Source: Symsagittifera roscoffensis
Taxonomy: Eukaryota; Xenacoelomorpha; Acoela; Convolutidae
DNA: 64,000 bases
Direction of reading: 5' to 3'
NCBI RefSeq assembly: GCF_963678635.1
Contig: NC_087064.1
Coordinates: forward strand, 68,436,025-68,500,024
Shown: positions 44,401 to 53,795 of the stretch, one piece after another
Numbering within the stretch: position 1 is the first letter of the stretch
How the letters are laid out: each line of letters opens with the position of its first letter
Notes under the pieces: generated by a model
Database searches by the model: none
What the model was told of the DNA's origin: nothing
What the model saw: the letters and a program-made list of their open reading frames with translations, nothing else
Made by a program: the position numbers and the translations under genes

Positions 44401-47077
44401 ATTGAACCCACAACATCAGATTTGAGAGGCTAGTTTTCGAGAAAATATCCACAGAACGGACAAAAATAAAAAATTTGACTATTCGGAGGGGCATAAATTT
44501 ATGTGCAAAAACATTTGATCGTGGCCACTTATGCAGGGGAGCGTTTCGAAACAGTTCAACTCATTGAAACCAAAAATCTATATTTGAGGAGTAGTTTTCG
44601 AGAAAATGAAAATAAAGTAAAAAAAAAATATGGTTCAAATATTCCCCACGCTTTTCCGAAGGCTGTAGACAGAGGGGTCAAGAAAAACATTACTCTAGGG
44701 GACTACACAAGCACACACAAAAACATGACTCTAGGGGAGTACACAAGCACACACCCTTTTTTTGAAAACCAAGAAAAGTTTCTGAGACAATAAAACTTTT
44801 GCAAGAAGTGAAAAAATTTTCCATAACGAAACAAAAGAAATTTCAACAAACTGATTGGTAAAATATAAGAAAAACTTGAAAAGTGCGGAGGGGAGTGCTA
44901 ACATTGTGTTTCTCTTGAAACGGCCCAAAATTAAGTCATTAAACCGATGCAAAATAGGCCGAAATAATTTAGGCCGAGGATTTTGTTCAGCGAAAGAAAA
45001 AACAAAGGAAAGTTAAGTAAAACTTCAAAATGTAGGCGTAAATCAAACACTAAAAAAACATTAACGAATAATGCGCGCAAAAAAAAATAATAATTCAGAG
45101 ATGTGACAACTAAGCCGACAACAGATCAGCAGACAAATAATTGGCCGACGATTTTATTTGAAACAAAATAATTCCTGTTAGGAAAAAAAACAGGTCCTGC
45201 TCAGATTCGAACCCAGGACCATTGCCATGCCAGGCATGTTCGTTACCTCCAGGCTAAGTTACTTTCCAGCCAAAAGTCCTCTATTAAACTAAAGTTGACT
45301 CGAAAACTTGCTAGTCGTAGGCCCTCGTAGCCTGTATATTTAATTTTCTGAAACTTGTTCACTTTAGGGTTACTGCTTCTACTAACTGTCTCAAGTCCCT
45401 ATAAGCCCTTAAACTTAAACTTCAATAACACACGCTAAGCGGAATGGAGGCTTATCAGGCGAACAAACAACTGAGCCCATGCAGCAGCCAGTGAACAAGT
45501 TCAAGAGGGGCTTCAGCTTCCAAAACAAAAACTGAAGCCCAAAATCAATAATAGTATTAACAAAACGTACAGCCAATAAGGGAGATCAGTTTCAAAAAAT
45601 ATCGCCAAGCATCGACAAAAGAATTAGTTCAGATAGCCCGGATTTGAGTATTAGAAAAATATCTATTAAAAAGAAAAAAACAGCAAATCATGTAAAACAA
45701 AGAAGCATGCTTAAAAGAGAATGCGATTAGGCAGAAAACCGATGCTAGAAAAAAATGCGCAGGTTGGCAGTAGCGCTTTGACCTTTTTTCACAGCGTAGC
45801 TATGTAAAAAAAGACAGTAGCTACAAGTAGAGATAGCGTATATCTCTTAAATATACACACTTGGCTTAAATGTGGCGGAAATGTCTCGCTCACCTAAATA
45901 ACATAAAGATATAGAAAAATAGGAAATTGGCTTCGCTTGGTTTATACCCCCCTCAAATTGTGATCTGGCCATTATAGTTGACGCACCTGTCCTAAGTAGC
46001 ATCCCTTCGAGAATGATACTCCATTCATGAGGTCCACGTTGTAGTTCAGAGGCAATGCTTTGTTCCGCACTATCTCCCCTGGCCCCTCCGCAATACCCAG
46101 TTCGTACCTTTTCTCCGTATACAAGTCAACACTAGACGCGCCTGTATCTATAGTTGAACTGATGGAATCATCGGAGTGATCGAATACCACAAGTCTCTTC
46201 AGACCCTCTTTTGGTGCTCTTGGATCTTCACTTAGAGTAAAATCATTTCGTTGATCATTCAATATAGTACTCAAATCACAACTGAACGAGTTTTCAATGA
46301 CTCCATATACAGACGAACTTTCCAAGTTTATCTCAGCCTATAACGCACACCACATAGTTGCTTAACACCTTTTCCTCGTTTCCATCAACATTCGATTTTT
46401 TTTGTTTACACAACTTAACAGCTTTTTTGGATGTAGTCGAAACTACTATAATTATTTTCAACTTGAATAACAATATTAATACGGATAGTTGTACTCTCAT
46501 AACTATTTCGATCGAGTGCAATGATTCACACTTGTCATAAGCTGAACTCCAACTCTAGTCTACACTAGTCTGCCGATTTTTTTTGCAGAGAAAACATCGA
46601 TATCCAAAAGATATTTCACTTAATGCTAAACCTCCTAAAATCTCGCTAACTATATCTTTGACTCTTTGTTAGCAACTATGTGCCCTTTTTCCTCATTCGA
46701 TATTTCTTCAAATGGGCTAACATCGGATTGATCTCACTAATATGGCATTCCAGATACAGATTCATCTCGTTTGATTCATTACTCGAATAAAGAATGGTAT
46801 CAAAAATAACTCGTCCATTCAGAGAAAGGAACATTCCGTAAATGGATGATGGAAAATCTTTTCGAGCTGGCCACAGTGCATCAACATTATTAGTCAACAA
46901 ACTCTGTATGAGAGCAAACGAATCTTTTCCTCGTACACTAATTAATTTCACCGGCAACTTACACACCGTTGAATTTAAGAGCAAGTTCTTCAATTTCATT
47001 GCTGTGCTGATTTGAATTTTTTCATTTTTCTCAGTCAATCTGAAAGTGAACGATTCGTTTTTTTTGAGGTGCAACAT
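35146..47077 (-). CDS. IBA57: Iron-sulfur cluster assembly factor IBA57, mitochondrial (whole gene)
   Basis: Folate-binding YgfZ/GcvT-family protein that acts late in mitochondrial [4Fe-4S] maturation with ISCA1 and ISCA2. Three exons: 47077-46685, 46337-45987, 35496-35146, giving about 364 residues, close to the human protein. Hallmark: NGVSFSKGCYLGQELTAR across the exon 2/3 junction, containing the family K-G-C-Y-x-G-Q-E motif with its conserved Cys. The start is the first in-frame ATG after a stop; an alternative at 46999 (MKLKNLLLNSTVCKLPVK) would look more like a mitochondrial presequence. Intron 1 is non-canonical (GG-AG). Intron 2 is 10,490 bp, GT-AG, and contains a complete gene on the other strand. 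Confidence 0.92.
36391..42081 (+). CDS. Unknown multi-exon gene nested in IBA57 intron 2
   Basis: Exons joined by frame: 36391-36540, 37511-37627, 37853-37982, 38759-39035, 40888 to 41178 or 41220, 41877-42081; 389 or 403 residues. Introns 1-4 are GT-AG and keep phase 0,0,1,2. Starts MAVSSTEQSEATRIQKLEKF; the N-terminal 90 residues are charged and helical, with coiled-coil character. A Gly-rich patch (GGGAMGGGGDG) follows, then a basic region (SDSTKKQYARFVYNKKLNVL), an acidic/Val segment (KEEPVEVVVELTPQQKRNRS), and a charged end with YPDAPEEFVMRRDNLLKES. I do not recognise the family; no signal peptide or membrane segment is seen. Intron 5 lacks an in-frame GT donor and would need GA-AG, or else a missed exon. 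AATAAA lies 14 bp after the stop. Confidence 0.75.
39249..39714. mobile_element. MITE-C: Mutator-type MITE with 9-bp target duplication
   Basis: GTAATTCAA lies directly left (39240-39248) and right (39715-39723). Arms: GGGGCCTAGGAAATTAGACG on the left and GGGGGTTGATAAATTAGACG on the reverse-complemented right. Each arm has AAATTAGACG three times, at element positions 11, 27 and 52. 466 bp, non-coding. It sits in intron 4 of the nested gene, which itself lies in IBA57 intron 2. Confidence 0.85.
40171..40545 (-). repeat. SINE copy with tRNA-like head
   Basis: Plus-strand left end ACAGAGGCGAAGAGGAGCTT; body with AATAAGCCGACCAAACACAA and TGTCGACAATTTTTGAAACG; right end GATTCGAACACAGAACATTT (B-box complement) and CCTCAGGCTTAGTACTT (A-box complement). 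A second, partial head lies at about 40716-40765. Minus orientation. Confidence 0.55.
41177..41876 (+). other. Intron 5 of the nested gene, donor not canonical
   Basis: The acceptor TTGTGTAG|G is clear and needs one base to complete a codon. No GT in the open part of exon 5 gives the required phase. GA donors do so at GTTGA|GACAAA (41179) and at CTGG|GAAAAA (41221). A small undetected exon in this interval remains possible. Confidence 0.45.
42095..42100 (+). promoter_or_regulatory. Polyadenylation signal AATAAA of the nested gene
   Basis: Canonical AATAAA 14 bases after the TGA at 42079-42081. Confidence 0.65.
42120..43785. other. Intronic A-rich sequence with SINE-end fragments
   Basis: ACAGAGGTGAAACCGAGC (42257) and ACAGAGGCGAAGCGCCACTT (43483) are recurring SINE-tail motifs. 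No exon seen. Confidence 0.4.
43790..44680. repeat. Element with internal ~155-bp repeats, copy 3
   Basis: Variants of GATTTGGCAGGGTAGTT at 44093, 44247, 44419 and 44581, separated by GAGGGCGATAACTTCTTGTG and GCAGAGGAGCTTCC-like segments. The end TTTTCCGAAGGCTGTAGACA (44652) matches copies 1 and 2. Confidence 0.65.
44683..44754 (+). repeat. Two tandem copies of a 36-bp sequence
   Basis: 44683-44718 and 44719-44754 differ at two positions; each contains ACTCTAGGGGA and ACACAAGCACACAC. They directly follow the 155-bp repeat element. Confidence 0.8.
45105..45270 (-). repeat. tRNA-derived SINE, Ala-like head
   Basis: Minus strand: TTAGCCTGGAGGTAACGAAC (A-box), GCCTGGCATGGC (3-bp stem, 7-base loop with GGC), GGTCCTGGGTTCGAATCTGA (B-box), then the family body (plus strand AATTGGCCGACGATTTT). 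Same architecture as 11392-11470 on the plus strand. Confidence 0.6.
45987..46337 (-). CDS. IBA57: IBA57 exon 2
   Basis: Begins after TTATAG with AEINLESSSVYGVIENSF, equivalent to the family segment at the domain 1/2 border, and ends with FSKGCYLGQ at a GTGCGT donor. In-frame TAG immediately upstream forces the exon start at 46337 (or possibly after GAG at 46332). Confidence 0.9.
46338..46684 (-). other. IBA57 intron 1: GG-AG, with terminal inverted repeats
   Basis: Exon 1 reads YRMRKK up to 46685, then GGCACATAG with a stop; no GT occurs in the right phase. The 12-mer CACATAGTTGCT at 46351-46362 (plus) is repeated in inverted form (AGCAACTATGTG) at 46671-46682, each followed inward by (T)AAC. 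The inverted repeats lie 2 bp from the 5' and about 13 bp from the 3' cut. No target-site duplication was found. Confidence 0.7.
46685..47077 (-). CDS. IBA57: IBA57 exon 1
   Basis: Carries KLPVKLISVRGKDSFALIQS followed by LLTNNVDALWPA and the conserved NGRVIFDTILYSS, the start of the GcvT-like domain, ending HLKKYRMRKK. 131 codons from the first ATG. Confidence 0.88.
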
Positions 47078-47099
47078 TAGATAACCAACCAATAACTCA

Positions 47100-48350
47100 A
47101 TAACTACACTGCAATCAATAATAAATGACTAGCGTGTAACGCACCTCCGGTGATTCGACAGCTCATATATTGGAAATAAGATCTGCATCCTACGAGTGTA
47201 CTCTGACAGCACACAATTACAGGATTGGTAACTCCAAATTTTGTACTGTTTTTTATAAGTCATTTTTTCATACAAATTTCACAAAACCATGACATTTTAT
47301 GACAACATGTTTGTCACTTTTTTCAGATCTTCGATCGTACTGTGAGTATTGTACAAAAATTTCATCCTGATGATGCACAAAATGTGCCAAAACGTTTGAA
47401 ATAACATTTTAAAATTCTTATATATCTAAGTTATTTGAAAAAATTTAAAATGGCATAGAAGTGTCATACACTACTGGGCAAAATTAAACCCAAATTTGGG
47501 TTAATACTCTCTAAACAGCCTAATTAAAGGGCCATTCAGGACAATATTTACTTTGAATTTTAACAAAATTTTTGCATCAACTGGAAGCAAATGATCTGAA
47601 CTATCGTCTCCGAAAGTGTCAATTCTTAATTGAAAAAATTTACCCGTTTCTTTCTAGTCTGAAAATGCCATTTTAACCGTCTCTGCTAGATTTGTATCGT
47701 AGTGAACTATTTCTGGAATAAACGGAGTAAAAAAAAGTGTTCATTCGACAAGAAACAATATCCTCAAGAACATTGCAATTATCAGAGACAACTTTCCTAA
47801 ACTCATGTATTTCACAATTTCACGAGTTCTGACAAAATTAGTGCGGATGAAAAAACTGACTTTTTCAGAATGGGAAAAAACTGCTAAGTGCTAAAAATTA
47901 AAAATAGAGAATTTCAAAGACGGTGGTTCAGATCATTCGCTTTCGGTCGACACAAGAGCTTTTATAACATTCGACAACAATGACCCCGAAAATGTACGCC
48001 CCCAACATATAGAAGAATTTAGAAGTTTAAGATTTTGTGAATGACGATAATTAAAAGGGACAAACAAAGAAGCAACAAAAGTGAAAAATTGAAACTCGAA
48101 ATTGTTTTGTGCGAAAAATCTCAAATGAGCTATCAAGGTAACTAATCTTGAAAATGAAGTTTAAAGAATAAAAAACCTTTGTTATTTTACGTTTATCGAT
48201 TCCGCAATTATGAAATTGCATTGTGATTTTGGTTACTGTTTTCAGAGAAACGTACTATTGATTTAGTAAGGCTTGAGTTGAGAGTATTTTCGAAGCATTC
48301 CAGCCCGCATAATTGTTTTATCGCCTAAGAGAACTGTTCACTTTGTGGTG
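47100..48350. other. Intergenic region between two divergent genes
   Basis: Upstream of IBA57 (minus) and of the small gene starting at 48353 (plus). No repeat boundary, RNA gene or exon seen; it should hold the promoters of both, but no core element can be claimed. Confidence 0.35.
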
Positions 48351-48352
48351 AC

Positions 48353-49358
48353 ATGAAAGAATTGAGTAATCTCTCGACGAGGGAGATTATTTCATTGTTC
48401 ATTCACACCAACGAGTTTCTTCATTTTGATATTCAGGACCAGCGAACTAAAACTCCGGAAGAGGAACTCCAGAAAGGAAGAGACAAGACAAAGTAGAATA
48501 ATTTTAGTTTGTCGGTTGGCAGGCTTGTGCTCAGGGATGTCGAATACTCGGATTTTTTGATATTCGTTATTCGCCGCGGCCCAACTATTCGATATTCGAC
48601 TTCGGCCGAATAGTGCCCTTACTATTCGGATTCGGCTTCGGCCAAATGTTACTACTCGAACAACTATTCGGATATTTGGTTATTTTCCCTAGCATAGCAT
48701 TTTTCAAGAAGAATTGGCTGGGACTCTTCTACATTAGGCATCTTAAAAAAAAACAGAAAAATATTGTGAAACAAAATAGTAAACCAATATTCAGAATATT
48801 CGGGTTTTTTAGCAGTGGACCCTGCATTATTCGGTATTCGGCAAAAAAAAAAAATATTCGGATTCGATATTCGGATTTCAAAATTTTAATATTCGGATTC
48901 GGCTTCGAAGTGCCGAATACTCGGTATTCGGGTCGAATACTCGGATTCGAATCGATATCCCTGCTTGTGCTGCGTGCCAACACTTTTTGAACCTGGGAAA
49001 AAGAGTTTGGTTTGAGAAAATGACGTTAATGAATCCGAACTTTTTTTTTTAAATTTTAGGTCATATCCTTAGAGTGCAGACCAGTGAAAAATAAAAGGGA
49101 TATAGTGATGTAGTATGATGCCAATTATAGCATGTAGTGAGTCGATATGATGAGGATTAAGTTCTTTTGGTGCAATTTGTAAATTTTGTTCGATGGCACT
49201 GTACCATTCTGATTTGTTACTCAGAGTTCATTGAGAACATTGACCGGGCTGTCAGCGGAGTCTGTGCCATTCGCCTAGAAGAACCTCAAAAAAGTACGTC
49301 ACCAACAGTTTTTAACAAGAGCAGTTTTGCGGGAAGATATGCTGATATTGACGATTAG
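48353..49358 (+). CDS. Probable small two-exon gene, unknown product
   Basis: Exon 1: ATG at 48353 opens MKELSNLSTREIISLFIHTN, continues EFLHFDIQDQRTKTPEEELQ and closes at TAG 48494-48496 if unspliced. Terminal exon: acceptor TTTGTTACTCAG (ends 49217) then FIENIDRAVSGVCAIRLEEP and SSFAGRYADIDD, TAG at 49356-49358. Both parts have low-Asn, protein-like composition. They join in frame with a GA donor (CAGAAAG|GAAGAG, near 48476) but not with the GTAGAA at the TAG. The hAT MITE lies in the presumed intron. No family recognised. Exon 2 could belong to another gene. Confidence 0.45.
48532..48963. mobile_element. MITE-A: hAT-type MITE with 8-bp target duplication
   Basis: CTTGTGCT flanks the element at 48524-48531 and 48964-48971. 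Ends are CAGGGATGTCGAA and, reverse complemented, CAGGGATATCGAT. The interior is built from degenerate TATTCGGATTCGG-like units in both orientations. 432 bp, non-coding. CAGGG ends and an 8-bp duplication are typical of hAT elements. Confidence 0.9.
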
Positions 49359-49556
49359 GTGTCTTTATTGTTAAAGGGAACAAGCTGAGAAGGGTCAGTT
49401 TGGAATGATAATGTTATTTTTAAATTTTCAGTTTTGGTGAGCATGACACGTAACAATTTTTTGTCGCGACAATTGAAAAAGCGAAAAGGAGACAGTTGAT
49501 TTTCGCTAATCAGACTTAGACGTACGACGGATATAGAAGACGATAAGAATTAGTTG

Positions 49557-52500
49557 TCAGTGTTCGAAGAAGAGTGCTCCGAGTTGTAACGATTGTACTG
49601 CTACAACCGTTACAGAGGAGATCCCTTGAATCATGAAGGCTGACGAGAAAATTTGCGATCCTTCCTGATCAAGAAGAAGACGTTTCTGCACGCAGAATTG
49701 TAACATTCGCCCAGACATTACACAGTCACGGAGCTTAGAAAAAGTACCTATTGACGACTGGCTGAAGTCTTCCGCCCGAACTGCCGCCACTTCCGACTTC
49801 AAGAGTCTCAACTTTTTGGTTCTAATTCTTGATTGAGAGCAGCCATCAGCATACGAAATGAAGGGCAGAGGGCAAGCTCGCATATCCTGGTGACAACGTG
49901 AACATCACTTTTGGACTCGATCCTGTTGTATCTCGTTCATCTCGGAGAACAACGTCTCTATTGCCTCCAAAATTTTGCGTGCAGGTGTTCATCCATTCCC
50001 GCTAACAGTAGCAATTCCTGCTCGCATGGTGTCTCCGACTTTACTGCTACCACTAGCGTCAACATTTGGCTCAGTTTGGCATCCGGCAACATGTATAAAA
50101 GCGTTTCCGTCTAGAACGATTTCTACGACGTTCCCGCGAAGTCCGAACCTGCGACGATTACAACTCGAGCGGCTCCCGGATCCGAGTGATCATAGGCAGC
50201 CAGTGCCTTAACCAACTGGGACGCTCCAAACGCATCTCCGTATCTTGCATCTTTTTACAATTCTGGGCCCGCTGAGGCCTTGTCAGGAAGCCCCATAGCC
50301 TTAAGAATAGAAGTTTCTCCACCACTTGCAATTGCGCTGGTATCGCCACCCTTATTCTGGCCAGGCCCGTGCGTTGTTTTAGTTTTGGTGGTTCTGCAAA
50401 TGCGCCTGGATTCTCAAGCTCCCTCAGTGGTCGATAGTTGATCGGACCATTGATCGACCTTCTCTGATTACTTGTCAGGTCCGCCGTCTCCAAGGTCTTA
50501 TTCTGAGAAAAATGCGCCTCGTGCGACTTAAGTCAGTCTACGCAAAAATGATTCCTTAGGTCCTTATGAGACAGGCTCTTGAGCTCTAGAATTTCCATAA
50601 CTCTCCTTCAAGTCTGGGTCCCTCACCCTTTCTAGGTATGTAGCCTTGCTCGTGCCGTTCTCGCTGACTCTTTCCAGCACCACGATTGACGACACCACCG
50701 AGCTTTGCGGCGTCGAGCCCTTATCCCAAGACATCAAGCCCGGCTGCCTGCTCCTGCTGCTCCCTGAACTGTCTTTAGAATCAATTCTCTCTCCCAACCT
50801 GTCTTCCATCGGTCTGACTGAGAAGAAAGGAGGTCTTGGAGGTGGACAAAAATTAGGCTCTCCATTTTCCAGTAAATCCGACTCTAGATTGTTGATATGC
50901 ATCTGAAAGACTTTGTTCAACCATTCCAAGCTTTTATGTTGATCAAAAAGGATGCCTTTGGAGGATGATCCGCCCGGGAAGAAATCCTCCATCATGTGAG
51001 CATTATCAGGCAATCTAAACGGCCGAATACTGCTCCTTTGGATCTCGTGTAGTATCTCATAAATTTGATGCACCCTCTCATTCATGCTCAGTCCATTCTC
51101 GTCCAGCATCTTATTTTATGGCAGTGCAAATCATCAGTATCGTATGATCCAGGTAGATCCACACCTCCTGCAACAAACAGCTCACCTTCTCCGGCAACAT
51201 CGTAATTTTCCTCCAGTCGCCTCTAGACACATCATTTGTGCCCATCAATATGGTGACGGTGTGTATTTTCCTTACCTCTAACATCTCCAGGGAAGCCAAC
51301 AATTGAGGCATTGCCGCACCTGGGAAACTCAAGACACCCACTTGCCAGTGCGCTTTAACTCTCGTGAGAACCCTGACCAGGCTGTCTCCTATTTTCAAGT
51401 GAACCGCGTCCTCAGGTGTTCTTGGTTTCGCCAGGTAACCCACCCAGGCCTCATCATTGAAGGCCTCCCTCCTCTCTCTCTCTCTGGGCGCTCTCCAGTC
51501 CTCCTCGTGGTGTTAGTGGTACTTCCCATTGATGTCCTTCTTGTAGTTGGAGACAAGGGCTTTCGTGTACGTCTCCTCTTCCAATGCGGTGCTTTCGGGA
51601 GTTCTCGACTGTAGTCTCTAATGAAACTCTTTGAGATGGGAAGGTCTGGCACTAACCTGGCTACAACCAGTCGAGATTAGCGTCAGGCCAGTTAGTGCCA
51701 CATCCACTGCCAGCGGCTTGGTTCGACTCAACTCCAGATCTCTCAAGGACGGCGTGGGTTCCGGAGGGGTCCACGTCTCTAGATCCTCGCTTATCTGCTC
51801 CTGAGCTACTCGACGAGATTAATGCGACCAGTCGCTCTGGGTGTTTCTTCCACTTCGATCTTCGATTCCGGCCTTGATCGAGCCATCAAAGACTCAGTCG
51901 GCGTCCTCACATTTTGCTCCTTACTATGTTCAGTCTCTTGTTGCAGCCTCTGACTTTGCTCGAGTTCTGACTTTAGCAGGTCGCATGGGCCGTTGTCTTT
52001 TGTAGCTTCCGGCTCTGCTCTATATCGGGCCTCAATAGGTCCCTCTCTAGGACGGCTTGGTCCCTATCCGAAGTGGCTTGGTCCTGTTCGCTACGGGTCT
52101 TTTCCAATTCTCTCCCTAATCTGCTGGTATGCCGCTTCCGTTTGTTGAGATTGAATCATCGATGTGGTTTTACTGCTCATCGGAACCACCATTCTCATGG
52201 ATGGTCTGGCAGGGAGAGGAAACTCACCAGCACCATCATCCGTGGGGTTGCTCAAGCCAGGATTTATTGCCAAGTCAATTCCTCTCATGCTCTCGGCCTG
52301 CTCCATGACAGCTACCTGGTTTGCTCTCCATCAAACGTGTAGCCCACTATCAGCACCGCTTCCATTGCTGGCTCCTTGCCTTCTCATTGCGACTCTAGGT
52401 GCAATATGGCATTCAACATCCTCGCCACCCTCTCGTCCACCTGGGAATGGTCCAGATTCCTCAGACGCCTGTACAGTTCGGTAAGCGTGGGCTTCTTCAG

Positions 52501-52621
52501 TGCCGCGGGCATCGATTTTCAGCAGCGATTGGCCATGGTTGAAGGTTGCAGAGGGCTCACGAAAATACAGAAACAGGTTACCAATCAGAAAAGTACCAAA
52601 CCAGATTACCACACAAGATAG
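49557..52621 (-). mobile_element. Retroelement polyprotein remnant with SGNH-esterase-like domain
   Basis: The minus strand carries collinear open pieces: 52540-52331 (N-terminal), 52306-52091, 51652-51395, 51443-51111, 51109-50564, 50493-50158, 49883-49557. They are much more G+C-rich than the surroundings. Several frameshifts and stops separate them, so nothing intact is left. The recognisable part is the SGNH-like domain at 51443-50900. No reverse transcriptase motif was seen, so the element class is not fixed; esterase domains are known from CR1/L2-type LINE ORF1 proteins. Confidence 0.6.
50564..51443 (-). pseudogene. SGNH/GDSL-type esterase-like domain, broken
   Basis: Frame 51443-51111 has LKIGDSLVRVL (block I, Ser nucleophile at residue 21), FPGAAMPQL (block II Gly) and VTILMGTNDVSRGDW (block III GTND, residues 68-71). 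A frameshift at about 51110 leads to frame 51109-50564, where the expected C-terminal D-x-x-H block reads SSKGILFDQ, so both the catalytic Asp and His positions are changed. The domain is therefore dead twice over: frame break and catalytic loss. Followed by a Pro-rich linker (FCPPPRPPFFSVRP). Confidence 0.65.
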
Positions 52622-52946
52622 TACCGAATCAGATTACCACTCAAGAATTGCCACACTAGAATTGTCACACCAGATTATCATTCAAAAAGATCTGCTTCAT
52701 AGCTTCGTGACAGCGCAGCATGAATCGCTATATCTCCACTAATATTTTGATTGTTAGTTTTGATCGTTCCAACTCAATTTCTTTCAAGGAAATATCATAT
52801 TGAATCTGGAAACAAAACTGAATTTTAGACTTTTTCAGTTCCTACAACTGCTTTATGGGGTATTCCGACAAAATTTTGATCGCTTTAATCTACTCCAGGT
52901 ACGAATTTTTTCGTTTGTGATTCGGGCGATCTTTAACTTCAAAATT

Positions 52947-53795
52947 TTAAATATTTTCAGTCTTTTCATATCTAGTTTCGACGGGGAAGGCATATTCCAA
53001 TTTACTCCCTCTTTGGATTGCAATTGGTGTATCAAGAGTGTTCAAAAAAAGACTGACGCAGAGGCCACCCTTTTTGATCAAGTATAATCTTCCTAAAATA
53101 GCAGCACTTTGGATGTTTGGCTTTAGCACTACCCCTACTTGTTTATTATCACTGAGTTCCTTAGAGTTCATCATTCTCAAGCTTTCATTTTCAGCCTCAT
53201 AGGCTTTCAACTTCATCCTCCTGCTCAAGAAAACTGGAGCTTTACACTCCTCCAGTGCTCTTATCAAATTTACCGGTTTTGTTACGTACTTCCTTTCAGG
53301 GTTTCGAATCCTGAACATTGCATTGTTAAGATCTATCGTCACATCAAAGTTCCTGATAATTTCTCTGCCAAAATAATCTGATCGATTCATCCAGGTTCTC
53401 CACCACCAAGATGTTCATCCACAGATTGCGTTCCCCAAAATTAAAGCTATGATCGGTGTTCTGCCAAGTACCCTTAGCGCCCCTTTGTTTGCTGCTGCTA
53501 GCCGGATTCTGGAGTCTATCAGGTCATCTTTTTCGAATCCCATCCGTGTCCATGTTTCTATTGGTATCACGCTCAAGACGTCTTCGGTATCTAGTAACCT
53601 CTTCAAAGGCTTCTTCATTCTGTTTTTATTCAGTACATGCGCGGACACGTCCGTTTCTGTGACCAATTGTATGGTGCAATGTCCAATTGATCTTACTTTG
53701 AGCTCCTCCCGGCCCACGAAGATCCGGCCTGCCAGGTCATTGTCACAAGTTATCATCTTCTTTGTATAAATGTTGATTCCATCTATTTTTATCAT
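52947..53795 (-). pseudogene. Retropepsin-like protease of an LTR retrotransposon, broken
   Basis: Frame 53795-53415 carries LKRLLDTEDVLSVIPIETW, where the aspartic-protease D-T-G is D-T-E, then ALRVLGRTPIIAL (flap and psi-loop region). The reading frame shifts near 53400 and goes on in 53390-52947 (IIRNFDVTIDLNNAMFRI), the family's C-terminal protease/linker region. It lies directly 3' of the gag zinc-knuckle region on the same strand, so it is the pol start of the same LTR element. No RT follows. Confidence 0.75.
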
